Shown: piece after piece, positions 42,607-51,271 of the stretch
Layout: each line of letters opens with the position of its first letter
Numbering within the stretch: position 1 is the first letter of the stretch
Translations under genes and position numbers: made by a program
Assembly: GCA_028821605.1 (NCBI GenBank)
Contig: JAPPFM010000035.1
Coordinates: forward strand, 1-64,000
DNA: 64,000 nucleotides
Reading direction: 5' to 3'
DNA from: Candidatus Poribacteria bacterium
Lineage (GTDB): Bacteria; Poribacteria; WGA-4E; WGA-3G
Notes under the pieces: model-generated
What the model saw: only the letters and a program-made list of their open reading frames with translations
What the model was told of the DNA's origin: nothing
Database searches by the model: none

Positions 42607-45600
42607 TTACGTCAATAACGGTTTCAACCAACGTCTTGCCGTTTCGATGTCCATTCCCGTACGCTCCGCATAATCCGCAACCTGATCCTCCCCGATTCTG
42701 GCAATACTGAAATACCGCGCCTCTGGATGCGAATAGTACCAACCACTCACGGATGCCGCCGGAGCCATCGCCAGACTCTCGGTGAGAGAGATACCTGTGT
42801 TTTCCGTAGCCTTCAACAAATCAAACAACACTCGTTTTTGGTTATGGTCAGGACAGGCAGGGTAGCCGGGTGCTGGACGAATCCCTCGGTATTTTTCCGC
42901 TATCAATGCCTCATTATCCAAGGTCTCATCAACGGCATAACGCCAAAGTGTTGTGCGGACGTACTGATGCATCCGCTCCGCGAAAGCCTCCGCTAATCGG
43001 TCTGCTAACGCCTTTGCCATAATGCTGTTGTAATCGTCCTGCTTCTGTTCAAACTCAGCACAGAGTTCGGAAACACCGATACCTGTCGTCACAGCGAACG
43101 CCCCGATATAATCCGGGATCTCTGTTGTTTTTGGGGCGATAAAATCACCGAGGCTGAGGTTTGGTCTCGTGAAGGGTTGTTCCGTCTGTTGACGCAGATG
43201 GTGCAAAGTAGCGATCACTTCTGCTCGCGCTTCGTCCGCGTAAATTTCGGTATCTTCACCGATACCGTTAGCAGGAAAAAGCCCAACGACAGCGTGTGCC
43301 TGAAACCTTTTCTCTTCAACGATGGCTTGGAGAAGCATTTCAGCATCCTTAAGGAGTTTCCGTGCTTCCTCGCCGACTTCTGGATTCTCCAGTATATTCG
43401 GATATTTACCGCGGAGTCCCCACGTCGTAAAAAAAGGGCTCCAGTCGATGTAATCAACGAGTTCCGCTAAAGGGTAGTCTTCAAAAACCTTCGTGCCTAT
43501 CATGCACGGCGGAGGTGGTTGATAATTCCGCCAATCCGGTGTGAATTTCCGCTGTTGGGCAACCTCAAAGGGTAGCAAATTCGCCTGTTGCCGATTTTTG
43601 GCTCGGCGTTCCCGAATCTCAGCGTATTCTTCACGTGTCTGCTCGGTAAAGGTTTGTTGCCTCTCACGACTCATCAGATCGCTGACAACGCCAACACTTC
43701 GAGAGGCATCCCTGACGTAAATTGTTGAACCGCTATAAGTCGGTTCAATTTGAACGGCGGTGTGTACCTTTGAAGTCGTCGCACCGCCGATAAGGAGTGG
43801 GATGTGGAAACCTTCGCGCTCCATCTCTCCAGCGACGTGCACCATCTCATCTAACGACGGTGTGATAAGTCCACTCAACCCAATAATATCAGCGTTCTCT
43901 TTCCGTGCTGTTTCCAGAATTTCTTCCGCAGGTACCATCACACCGAGATCGATGACTTCATAATTGTTGCACCCAAGTACGACCCCAACGATATTCTTAC
44001 CGATGTCGTGGACATCGCCCTTCACCGTCGCCATCACAATTTTGCCTCTGGATTGGATACCACCTTCCGCCTGCTCCTTCTCAATATATGGAATAAGGTG
44101 CGCAACTGCCTTTTTCATCACCCGCGCACTTTTGACGACCTGTGGCAGGAACATCTTACCGTCTCCGAAGAGTTCACCAACACGGTTCATACCGTCCATC
44201 AAAGGTCCCTCAATTACCTGTATCGGACGTTCGTGTTTAAGACGTGCCTCTTCTGTATCATCTTCGATGTATTCAATAATTCCTTCGACGAGTGCATGAC
44301 TGAGTCGTTCTTGAACCGGTAGTTTCCTCCACTTTCGACTCACACGCTTCTTTTTTCCTTTTCCTTGCAGCGTGCCAGCGAGCGTGACAAGCCTATCCGT
44401 GGCATCCTCTTTACGGTTGAACAGAACATCTTCCACTGCTTCCAGAAGTGTTTGGGGCAGATCGTCATAAACAGCGAGTTGCCCAGCATTGACGATGCCC
44501 ATATCCATACCAGTATTGATGGCATGATAGAGAAAAGCGGCGTGCATCGCCTCGCGCACTGTATCGTTGCCACGGAAGGCGAAGGAGATGTTGCTGACAC
44601 CTCCGCTTACCAAAGCGTGTGGACACGTGGCTTTGATTTCCTTACACGCTTCAATGAATGCTTTCGCGTATTCGTTGTGTTCTTCGATACCGGTCGCGAC
44701 AGCGAAGATATTCGGATCGAAAATAATGTCTTCCGGTGGAAACCCAATCTGTTCTGTCAGGAGTTGATATGCCCTACGACAGATTTCCACTTTCCGTTCG
44801 TATGTATCCGCCTGCCCTTCTTCGTCAAACGCCATGACGATAACAGCAGCACCGTACCTGCGGATTTGTCGTGCTTTTGCTAAGAAATCTTCCTCTCCCT
44901 CTTTCAAACTGATTGAGTTGACAACCCCTTTTCCCTGAACACACGCCAAGCCCGCCTCTATGACCTCCCATCGGCTGGAGTCCAGCATAATGGGCACGCG
45001 ACTAATATCAGGTTCCGCTGCGATGAGGTTAAGAAACTTAACGATTGCGGTTTTGGCATCCAACATGCCTGCGTCCATATTAATGTCGATAAGTTGTGCC
45101 CCGTTTTCGACTTGGTCTCTGGCAACCTCTAATGCAGTCTCATAGTCCTCATTTTTAATCAGGGTTTCAAATCGGCGGGATCCTGTTACGTTTGTCCGTT
45201 CACCAACGTTAACAAAGAGAGAATCGGGTGTGATGTTGAACGCCTCTAAACCGCTGAGACGGCAGGCGCGTTCTTGTGGGGCAGGCTCTCGCGGTGCGTA
45301 TTCAGCGGCGACTTTGGCGATGGTTTCTATATGTTCAGGTTGACATCCACAACATCCACCGACAATATTGACAAAGCCGTTTTGTGCGAATTCATGCATC
45401 CACTCTCCCATTTCTGCTGGGGTCTGTGTGTATTGACCGAGTTCATTTGGCAATCCAGCGTTCGGATAGCAGATAACGGGTATGTCAGCCAATTTCGACA
45501 TTTCAGCGAGATACGGACGGATCTGTTGCGCACCAAAGCCGCAGTTCAACCCGACGGCGAGCAGATTTGCGTGCCGAACAGAGTTCCAGAAGGCTTCGAC

Positions 45601-46281
45601 TGTTTGTCCGGAGAGGTTTCTGCCGCCACCGCCGCTCCTGTCAGAGGAGACGATAAGGGGGATGTCAACACCCCGTGTTTCAGCGAGGGTTTGTATGGCG
45701 AAGAGCGCGGCTTTGCAATTGAGTGTATCCATGACGGTCTCGACGAGGAGAAAGTCTGCACCGCCGTCAATTAAACCTTCCGCTTGCGTCGTGTAGGCGG
45801 AAACGAGTTGTGAAAAAGTGATGTTCCGGTATCCTGGGTCGTTCACATTTGGCGAAATGCAGCAGCTCCGGTTGGTGGGTCCCATGCTTCCCGCGACAAA
45901 GCGCGGTTTGTCTGGTGATGTCCATTTATCTGCAACCTCACGAGCGATAGACGCAGCCGCATAGTTTACCTGATATGCGACATCTTGAAGTTGATAGTCC
46001 GCCATTGACACAGATGTACTGGTAAAGGTATTCGTTTCGATGATATCCGCGCCCGCACTGCAGTAATTTGAATGTATTTCCCGTACAATTTGTGGTTGTG
46101 TTATGGAAAGCAGATCGTTATAGCCTTTGAGGTCGCACGGATGATCAGCAAATTGTTCGCCTCGAAAATCTGCCTCTGTAAGCCGATAGGTCTGCAACAG
46201 CGACCCCATTGCACCATCAAGAACCAGAATCCGTTTCTTCAGTTCATTTTTAAGGTGTATTATTTGTTCAGAATCCGCCAT
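42607..46281 (-). CDS. metH: Cobalamin-dependent methionine synthase
   Basis: A 1224-residue four-module enzyme that methylates homocysteine with methyltetrahydrofolate through methylcobalamin. Module order: homocysteine domain with zinc Cys residues in GLNCGFGA and VGGCCGC; pterin-binding domain ([14 protein letters not shown] and [14 protein letters not shown]); cobalamin cap and binding domain with [11 protein letters not shown], whose His is the cobalt ligand; and the AdoMet reactivation domain at the C-terminus ([17 protein letters not shown] and [15 protein letters not shown]). All modules and key residues are present, at the usual length. The ATG at 46281 (MADSEQIIH) is preferred to one 14 codons upstream. 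No cobalamin riboswitch is seen upstream. Confidence 0.96.
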   Translation of the reverse strand: MADSEQIIHLKNELKKRILVLDGAMGSLLQTYRLTEADFRGEQFADHPCDLKGYNDLLSITQPQIVREIHSNYCSAGADIIETNTFTSTSVSMADYQLQDVAYQVNYAAASIAREVADKWTSPDKPRFVAGSMGPTNRSCCISPNVNDPGYRNITFSQLVSAYTTQAEGLIDGGADFLLVETVMDTLNCKAALFAIQTLAETRGVDIPLIVSSDRSGGGGRNLSGQTVEAFWNSVRHANLLAVGLNCGFGAQQIRPYLAEMSKLADIPVICYPNAGLPNELGQYTQTPAEMGEWMHEFAQNGFVNIVGGCCGCQPEHIETIAKVAAEYAPREPAPQERACRLSGLEAFNITPDSLFVNVGERTNVTGSRRFETLIKNEDYETALEVARDQVENGAQLIDINMDAGMLDAKTAIVKFLNLIAAEPDISRVPIMLDSSRWEVIEAGLACVQGKGVVNSISLKEGEEDFLAKARQIRRYGAAVIVMAFDEEGQADTYERKVEICRRAYQLLTEQIGFPPEDIIFDPNIFAVATGIEEHNEYAKAFIEACKEIKATCPHALVSGGVSNISFAFRGNDTVREAMHAAFLYHAINTGMDMGIVNAGQLAVYDDLPQTLLEAVEDVLFNRKEDATDRLVTLAGTLQGKGKKKRVSRKWRKLPVQERLSHALVEGIIEYIEDDTEEARLKHERPIQVIEGPLMDGMNRVGELFGDGKMFLPQVVKSARVMKKAVAHLIPYIEKEQAEGGIQSRGKIVMATVKGDVHDIGKNIVGVVLGCNNYEVIDLGVMVPAEEILETARKENADIIGLSGLITPSLDEMVHVAGEMEREGFHIPLLIGGATTSKVHTAVQIEPTYSGSTIYVRDASRSVGVVSDLMSRERQQTFTEQTREEYAEIRERRAKNRQQANLLPFEVAQQRKFTPDWRNYQPPPPCMIGTKVFEDYPLAELVDYIDWSPFFTTWGLRGKYPNILENPEVGEEARKLLKDAEMLLQAIVEEKRFQAHAVVGLFPANGIGEDTEIYADEARAEVIATLHHLRQQTEQPFTRPNLSLGDFIAPKTTEIPDYIGAFAVTTGIGVSELCAEFEQKQDDYNSIMAKALADRLAEAFAERMHQYVRTTLWRYAVDETLDNEALIAEKYRGIRPAPGYPACPDHNQKRVLFDLLKATENTGISLTESLAMAPAASVSGWYYSHPEARYFSIARIGEDQVADYAERTGMDIETARRWLKPLLT

Positions 46282-46400
46282 AGAATATATATGTCCTCTT
46301 TTGATAGACGCGCCCGAAAGCACTAAAGTCTCAAGCGTGTAAAAATACGTCGTGCATTATAATATACCATGCATGAAGCCACTTTGTCCATTTAAAGTCC

Positions 46401-46793
46401 ATGAAGTCATCTATGCAAACCCAAAGCGAAAAGTCTCAACGTTCCCAATATACCTATAAGTACGCAATCCATTTTGATATCCTACCGGAGATTTCTTATC
46501 TCAATCAGGAGTTACCGCTCTTAATCGCGGATTTCCTCCAACTCTTTGAGGGATTTCCACGAGGCGTTGAGATTACCGAAAAATCGGTAGACGAAGGACT
46601 CGATTTCTGCCGGGTTGTTTTCTCAGTATGTAGTGAATCGCCAGATGATGTTAAAACTTTCGGAAACTGGTTTCAGGCGATTTTCCGAGAACCCCTTGTT
46701 GCTGAAATTTTAGAGCGTCTTGTTGCGTATGCTTTGGACGAATCTAACGATATTGAAGTTATCCTTACAGATTGGACACGGTTGGCGAATTAG
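46401..46793 (+). CDS. Hypothetical protein, 130 residues
   Basis: A 130-residue acidic protein with mixed helices and strands (YKYAIHFDILPEISYLNQEL, CRVVFSVCSESPDDVKTFGN, VEVILTDWTRLAN-like end). I do not recognise it. It lies divergently from metH with about 120 bases between starts. A second ATG (MQTQSEKS) four codons in is an alternative. There is no signal peptide or membrane helix. Support is moderate: coding-like composition and a plausible position, with no clear ribosome binding site. Confidence 0.5.
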   Translation: MKSSMQTQSEKSQRSQYTYKYAIHFDILPEISYLNQELPLLIADFLQLFEGFPRGVEITEKSVDEGLDFCRVVFSVCSESPDDVKTFGNWFQAIFREPLVAEILERLVAYALDESNDIEVILTDWTRLAN

Positions 46794-46794
46794 T

Positions 46795-46970
46795 CCTCAG
46801 TTTTCAGTACTCAGTCGCCAGCGGTTGGTGATCAAAAGCCACACGTTAATCCCATAGTCTCTATAATCCTGCAAATCCTAAAATCCTGTAAATCCTGATC
46901 CAGACAATGAACATTTCACATTCATCTACTGACAACTGATAACTGAAGACTGACAACTGACTCCCAAAAA
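46795..46970. repeat. TGACAACTGA-type intergenic repeat
   Basis: The gap begins with TCAGTTTTCAGTACTCAGTCG and ends with CTGACAACTGATAACTGAAGACTGACAACTGA (split here over 46929-46961). Between the arms lie TAATCCTGCAAATCCTAAAATCCTG-like tandem words. It immediately precedes the consensus promoter of the LolA gene. Confidence 0.6.
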
Positions 46971-46974
46971 AGCG

Positions 46975-47003
46975 TTGACATCGAAAAATAAAACAGGTAT
47001 AAT
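46975..47003 (+). promoter_or_regulatory. Consensus sigma70 promoter for the LolA gene
   Basis: TTGACA (46975-46980), a 17-base spacer and TATAAT (46998-47003) form a perfect consensus pair about 55 bases before the chosen ATG. Confidence 0.75.
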
Positions 47004-47057
47004 ATTTAGGTGAAAATCAGTTTTCCAAAACCCAATTTGGCAAAACAGGAGATGTTG

Positions 47058-47795
47058 ATGATCAGACGAACCGATTGGAGTACTATGTTGGGTAGTTCTA
47101 CGAAGTTCCAAAATTTGCTGTTAGCAGTGACGCTTTTTTCAGTGGTGTGTGTGAGTAATGTGTCTTCACAAACTGTTGATGAAATCTTTCAGAATTTCAA
47201 GATGGCGTATGAGAAATCTGAAAATTTCAGTGCGAACTTTGAGGAGACGACGCTGTTTGCTAACACGAGAAGTGTCGCGCGTGGACGGTTTATATTTGGG
47301 AAACCGAATCTGCTCCGTAAGGAGTATGTTGATCGGAAGGATGCATCAAAGGTCGTCCAACTCACTATTTTGGATGGCGAGTACGGTTGGACCTATACAC
47401 CGCTGCTCAACCAAGTCAATAAGATGAAATGGAACAATCCAGAACGCAAGGAATTGCTGCCGGGGATTGGTGCCTCGCTTGAAGATGTTCAAAAGAACTA
47501 TAATATGGCATTGATCCCGGACGAATTTGCGAATCCAAAAGGTGTACATCAAATTGAATTGACTCCCAAACGCCACATGGTGACCACAAACGCAAAGGAG
47601 ACACTTCAAATCTGGGTGAAATCTGACGAGTGGCTCCCCGTACAATTTGGTTACAAAACCGAGTTTGAAGACGGAACTCGTCAAAGCGTAATTGTTACGC
47701 TTACGCAGATTGAACGAGATAAGAAACTCGCACCGGATCTTTTCAAATTTGTGGTGCCTAAAGATGCCGAGGTCATCGATCTCTCAGAAAATTAG
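47058..47795 (+). CDS. LolA-family outer-membrane lipoprotein carrier
   Basis: A 245-residue exported protein with a signal segment (FQNLLLAVTLFSVVCVSNVS) and a LolA-type half-barrel (TVDEIFQNFKMAYEKSENFS, then SVARGRFIFGKPNLLRKEYV). LolA carries lipoproteins across the periplasm, so an outer membrane is implied. AGGAG lies six bases before the ATG at 47058. It sits upstream of pgsA on the same strand with a short gap. No LolB or LolCDE gene is visible; FtsK, often next to lolA, is also absent. Confidence 0.82.
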   Translation: MIRRTDWSTMLGSSTKFQNLLLAVTLFSVVCVSNVSSQTVDEIFQNFKMAYEKSENFSANFEETTLFANTRSVARGRFIFGKPNLLRKEYVDRKDASKVVQLTILDGEYGWTYTPLLNQVNKMKWNNPERKELLPGIGASLEDVQKNYNMALIPDEFANPKGVHQIELTPKRHMVTTNAKETLQIWVKSDEWLPVQFGYKTEFEDGTRQSVIVTLTQIERDKKLAPDLFKFVVPKDAEVIDLSEN

Positions 47796-47825
47796 ACGCT
47801 ATCTCCAAGTATGAGATAATTCCTA

Positions 47826-48464
47826 ATGTTTCGAGAACATATTATGGGTTTTGGTACCCTTTTTCGATTGGCAAATCTCCTAACACTTTTACGGCTTTTC
47901 CTGATTCCCCCGTTCATATTCTGCTTTCAGGCAAATATGATGCGATCCGCGCTCACTATTTTTGCTGTCGCTGCACTGACGGATAATTTGGATGGCAAAA
48001 TCGCACGAAGGCAAGGCGTGACCGGCTTCGGGAAATTCATGGATCCACTTGCCGATAAGTTGTTAATCGGTGCTGCTTTGTTCTGTTTGGCACTTTTTAA
48101 GCGTGTTGATGGGGGACTTATTCCACTATGGATGGTTTTCGTCATCATCGGTCGTGAAGTCCTTGTTACACTTTTGCGGGTTGTTTTCATCGCGAAGTAT
48201 GGACAAGTCGTCTCTGCGAGTCAGTGGGGAAAATACAAGATGACTTCGCAACTAATTGTTGTCATCATCGCCTTAGTTTTGCTGGCGTTCCAAGATTATC
48301 TGAACGCGACGTTGATTGTGCAGAGCAAGGGGCCTATCTATTTTATGATGTATGTCCCGCTGGTGCTCACAGTCGGATCTGGTGTGGAATTCCTTGTTAA
48401 CAATCGCAAATCTTTGTTCGCTCTGGTTCATTTAACCCGTTACGATCCAGAAGCAGGTGCGTGA
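47826..48464 (+). CDS. pgsA: CDP-diacylglycerol--glycerol-3-phosphate 3-phosphatidyltransferase
   Basis: A 212-residue inner-membrane enzyme that makes phosphatidylglycerol phosphate. The CDP-alcohol phosphotransferase motif is complete: TDNLDGKIARRQGVTGFGKF followed by MDPLADK, giving D-x2-DG-x2-AR-x8-G-x3-D-x3-D. About five hydrophobic segments are present. An ATG at 47844 (MGFGTLFRLANLL) is an equally plausible start and fits the family's usual N-terminus better. The stop overlaps the start of thpR by one base, so pgsA, thpR and perhaps recA form an operon. Confidence 0.9.
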   Translation: MFREHIMGFGTLFRLANLLTLLRLFLIPPFIFCFQANMMRSALTIFAVAALTDNLDGKIARRQGVTGFGKFMDPLADKLLIGAALFCLALFKRVDGGLIPLWMVFVIIGREVLVTLLRVVFIAKYGQVVSASQWGKYKMTSQLIVVIIALVLLAFQDYLNATLIVQSKGPIYFMMYVPLVLTVGSGVEFLVNNRKSLFALVHLTRYDPEAGA

Positions 48465-49048
48465 TGGACATAGCCAAAGACACGGTTGTTCGCTGTTTTG
48501 TAGCAGTTGAGGTACCAGCACCGATACAAGAATTACTGAAGCGGGTGCAGACAGCCCTCCAGTCGCACATTCGCAAGGGAACCTCGTGGACAAAGCCCGG
48601 AAACTTCCATCTCACCTTGAAGTTTCTCGGTGATGTTCGTCCTGAAAAAATTGATGTGGTAAGTGAAGCGATTCAGCGTGTGGCGGATACGCATTCGCCA
48701 TTTTCTATCGAGTTCGGTGGTATTGGCGCGTTCCCGAATTTTGCTCGTCCGCGTGTCATCTGGGTGGGTGTAAAAGATGGAGCATCAATTGTCTCACAGC
48801 TCGCAAAAACCGTGAACCTTGAATTAGCGTATCTCGGTTTTCCGACGGACAATCGGTTCCATCCGCATCTTACACTTGCACGGCTCAGGACCGCGATAAA
48901 TCTTGAACCTTTAAAGAACATTCTACGTAAATATAACACGATTGATGACGCAGCGATGGGTGTGAATGAAATCACACTCATGCAGAGTCAACTTCATCCG
49001 AGCGGGGCGGTCTATACGCCCTTGCGTTTATGTCATTTTTTTGCGTAA
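48464..49048 (+). CDS. thpR: RNA 2',3'-cyclic phosphodiesterase
   Basis: A 194-residue member of the 2H phosphoesterase family with two HxTx motifs, NFHLTLKFLG near residue 45 and FHPHLTLARL near residue 130, and RCFVAVEVPAPIQE at the N-terminus. It hydrolyses 2',3'-cyclic phosphates at RNA ends. The ATG overlaps the pgsA stop (TGATG). The pgsA-thpR-recA order resembles the conserved pgsA-cinA-thpR-recA neighbourhood of many bacteria, with cinA missing here. Confidence 0.9.
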   Translation: MDIAKDTVVRCFVAVEVPAPIQELLKRVQTALQSHIRKGTSWTKPGNFHLTLKFLGDVRPEKIDVVSEAIQRVADTHSPFSIEFGGIGAFPNFARPRVIWVGVKDGASIVSQLAKTVNLELAYLGFPTDNRFHPHLTLARLRTAINLEPLKNILRKYNTIDDAAMGVNEITLMQSQLHPSGAVYTPLRLCHFFA

Positions 49049-49111
49049 TATAATGCTCAAAACCCCGCCTTTGGCAGTAAAGTAGGTGCAATAAAGGAGA
49101 AACATTAGAAT

Positions 49112-50173
49112 ATGTTAGATGAACAGAAACAGAACGCTATTGATCAGGCGATCTCACAGGTAGAGCGTGAATTCGGCAAAGGTGCTATCATGCGCTTCAC
49201 AGACAACGATGTTGTCCCTGTTGAAGCAATCCCAACGGGCTCTCTCGCGCTGGATCTCGCGCTCGGTGTGGGGGGTGTCCCACGCGGTAGAATCATTGAA
49301 ATTTTCGGACATGAGGGCACAGGAAAAACCACGTTAGGACTCCATATTGTTGCCGAAGCACAGAAGTTGGGAGGCACCGCGGTGTTCGTTGATGTTGAAC
49401 ACGCACTTGACACTTCCTATGCTCGAAATATCGGAGTCAATATGGAAAACTTGTTGATCGCACAACCCGATGCCGGTGAACAGGCGTTAGAAATCGTCGA
49501 AACGCTGATCCGCAGCGGTGCGATTGACCTAGTGGTTGTTGACTCTGTAGCCGCCTTGACTCCCCAAGCTGAAATTGAAGGTGAAATGGGTGACGCACAC
49601 GTTGGCTTGCTGCCCCGCTTGATGTCCAAAGCGCTGCGGAAGTTGTCAGGTGTTACGAATAAATCCAAAACGTGTGTTATTTTTACAAATCAGATTCGGC
49701 AGAAGATTGGGATTATGTTCGGTAACCCCGATACAACGCCGGGTGGACTTGCGCTCAAGTTCCATGCCTCCATTCGGTTGGAACTCCGCCGCGGCACTCA
49801 GATTAAAGATGGTAATGAGATTCTTGGGAGCAGTGTACGTTTCAAAGTAGTCAAAAATAAGGTGGCACCTCCTTTCAAGGAGGGAGAATATGACGTTACC
49901 TTCGGACAGGGCATCTCTAAAGAAGGAAATCTCTTAGATATTGCTGTGGACAATGAGTTTATCCAGAAGAGCGGTTCTTGGTTCGCCTACAACGGTGAGC
50001 GAATCGGTCAAGGCAGAACGAATGCCAAGAAATATCTCGAAGAGAACACAGATGCCGCAGCGGAAATTGAGGCGAAAATACGGGAAGCACTCAGTGTGGC
50101 TCCGGACGCTATCGCCGGTGCGATTCCTGAAGACGAAGGTGATGTCCACGAAACAGTTGAAGTCGCGGAATAA
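49112..50173 (+). CDS. recA: Recombinase RecA
   Basis: A 353-residue RecA of normal length. Walker A is GHEGTGKTT (66-74), a small variation of the common GPESSGKTT. Other marks are [29 protein letters not shown] with the catalytic Glu region, the L2-like [20 protein letters not shown] and the DNA-binding [17 protein letters not shown]. The acidic C-terminal tail ([16 protein letters not shown]) is typical. It mediates homologous recombination and SOS co-proteolysis. AAAGGAG lies about 13 bases before the ATG. No LexA-like box was identified upstream. Confidence 0.97.
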   Translation: MLDEQKQNAIDQAISQVEREFGKGAIMRFTDNDVVPVEAIPTGSLALDLALGVGGVPRGRIIEIFGHEGTGKTTLGLHIVAEAQKLGGTAVFVDVEHALDTSYARNIGVNMENLLIAQPDAGEQALEIVETLIRSGAIDLVVVDSVAALTPQAEIEGEMGDAHVGLLPRLMSKALRKLSGVTNKSKTCVIFTNQIRQKIGIMFGNPDTTPGGLALKFHASIRLELRRGTQIKDGNEILGSSVRFKVVKNKVAPPFKEGEYDVTFGQGISKEGNLLDIAVDNEFIQKSGSWFAYNGERIGQGRTNAKKYLEENTDAAAEIEAKIREALSVAPDAIAGAIPEDEGDVHETVEVAE

Positions 50174-50211
50174 TACGAAAATATTTGCCGGTTTTCCGCT
50201 TTGTATCCATC

Positions 50212-50324
50212 AGGACTTACACAGTTCCCTTTGTTGGCGAGGTGTTTTGCTTGGGTATTTCCCGTAGAAACCTCGCCATCGGCGTGCCGGTTGTAGGTCC
50301 TCATTAGAAAATTGCGTAAGTCCT
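50212..50324. mobile_element. Small nested inverted-repeat element (MITE-like)
   Basis: Outer arms AGGACTTACACAGT (50212-50225) and the complement of ATTGCGTAAGTCCT (50311-50324) pair at 12 of 14 bases. Inner arms GGCGAGGT (50236-50243) and ACCTCGCC (50270-50277) are exact complements. It fills most of the gap between recA and the secreted protein gene. The inner stem is shared with the hairpins at 2015-2035 and 60881-60902. Confidence 0.55.
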
Positions 50325-50352
50325 AAATAACAAAACTTTCAGGAGGCTTATG

Positions 50353-51078
50353 ATGTTAAAGCGAAGTTTGGCATTCAGTTGCGTACTCTTGTTTTTGGGG
50401 TTCAATGCGTTTTGTGACGTGTGGTACAGTGAGGATTTTGACAACTTCAAAGATGGTGACATTGTCGGGCAAGATGAATGGAAAACGGCAATGAACCAAA
50501 AAACTTGTCAAATTGGCAGCGAGGTGAAGCGCGGAGACACAGGCAAAAGCATTCTGGTTACAGAAAACACAATGGTCTCCAGAAACTTCGACGGTACTCA
50601 CGATGGAATTCAGTACGTTTCATTATTCACGCAGCGGGAAAAGGGCGCAGGCACAATGCTGTTTTATATCGGTGGAGATGCCATCAAATGGGGCGGGGCT
50701 GCCGTGTTTAACATCTCGCCGGATGGTGCTATCAATGCACTCGATGGCAATGCAGGACAAAAGGTGACGCAGGGAAAATTGGATGAATGGCATCATTTCC
50801 GCATCGTGCTTGATTTTAAGAAGAAAACTTATGACTTTTTTGTTGATGACGAACAAGTCGTTGATGATTTCGGTTTTAGAGGCGAAGGAGGCAAAGGCGG
50901 CGTGAATCCGAGTCTAAGTTGGATCTTCTTCGGTTGGGACCATCCCACTGCTCTGACCGCTTATATTGATGACATTGAAATGGGAGACGGTGAGGGCGAA
51001 ACGGCTGGAAAACCGCAAGCAGTTTCCGCCTCAGACAAACTCGCCACCACTTGGGGAAGAATCAAGCGGCGATTGTAG
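50353..51078 (+). CDS. Secreted protein with concanavalin-like beta-sandwich
   Basis: A 241-residue exported protein: signal peptide LAFSCVLLFLGFNAFC at the N-terminus, then a predicted all-beta domain beginning WYSEDFDNFKDGDIVGQDEW and containing LDEWHHFRIVLDFKKKTYDF and a late AYIDDIEMG. This pattern resembles the laminin-G/DUF1080-like sandwich of secreted carbohydrate-binding proteins. The second of two adjacent ATGs (50353) has the better spacing from AGGAGG. It ends with a basic tail (WGRIKRRL). Binding target unknown. It lies directly before the proteasome promoter but is probably unrelated. Confidence 0.7.
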   Translation: MLKRSLAFSCVLLFLGFNAFCDVWYSEDFDNFKDGDIVGQDEWKTAMNQKTCQIGSEVKRGDTGKSILVTENTMVSRNFDGTHDGIQYVSLFTQREKGAGTMLFYIGGDAIKWGGAAVFNISPDGAINALDGNAGQKVTQGKLDEWHHFRIVLDFKKKTYDFFVDDEQVVDDFGFRGEGGKGGVNPSLSWIFFGWDHPTALTAYIDDIEMGDGEGETAGKPQAVSASDKLATTWGRIKRRL

Positions 51079-51124
51079 CATTTGTTCATGCGATGGGCAA
51101 AGTTTGTCAAGGGTAGACTTTTTC

Positions 51125-51153
51125 TTGACACAATTTTTTCAGCGTGTTATACT
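51125..51153 (+). promoter_or_regulatory. Sigma70-type promoter of the proteasome locus
   Basis: TTGACA (51125-51130), a 17-base spacer and TATACT (51148-51153). The transcript should start near 51160, giving the mpa leader about 110 bases if the ATG at 51272 is used; starts at 51164-51179 would be almost leaderless. Confidence 0.72.
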
Positions 51154-51271
51154 CTAAATAAAAGTGTTGGGTTTAGATATGAAATCCAACCGAACCCGAT
51201 TATCGGCGTACCTGACTTTTACCCTTGTGGGTGGGTCTGAAAAATCGTTTTGGAAAGAGAGAACTTCACGT

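Noticed and set aside
44874-44886. A third match to the hairpin loop word (GCTTTTGCTAAG)
   Set aside because: It lies inside metH coding sequence, lacks the CTAC-GATA part and has no paired flanks.
45274-45774. Plus-strand open frame of 166 codons inside metH
   Set aside because: It is antisense to the conserved homocysteine domain and has no promoter or ribosome binding site.
46200-46400. Possible cobalamin or SAM riboswitch upstream of metH
   Set aside because: No B12-box or S-box core was found in the short gap, which mostly holds an AT-rich promoter-like stretch.
51164-51271. Longer N-terminus of the proteasome ATPase starting near 51164 or 51179
   Set aside because: It would start within about 20 bases of the predicted transcript start, and the added residues do not look like the family; the ATG at 51272 fits better.
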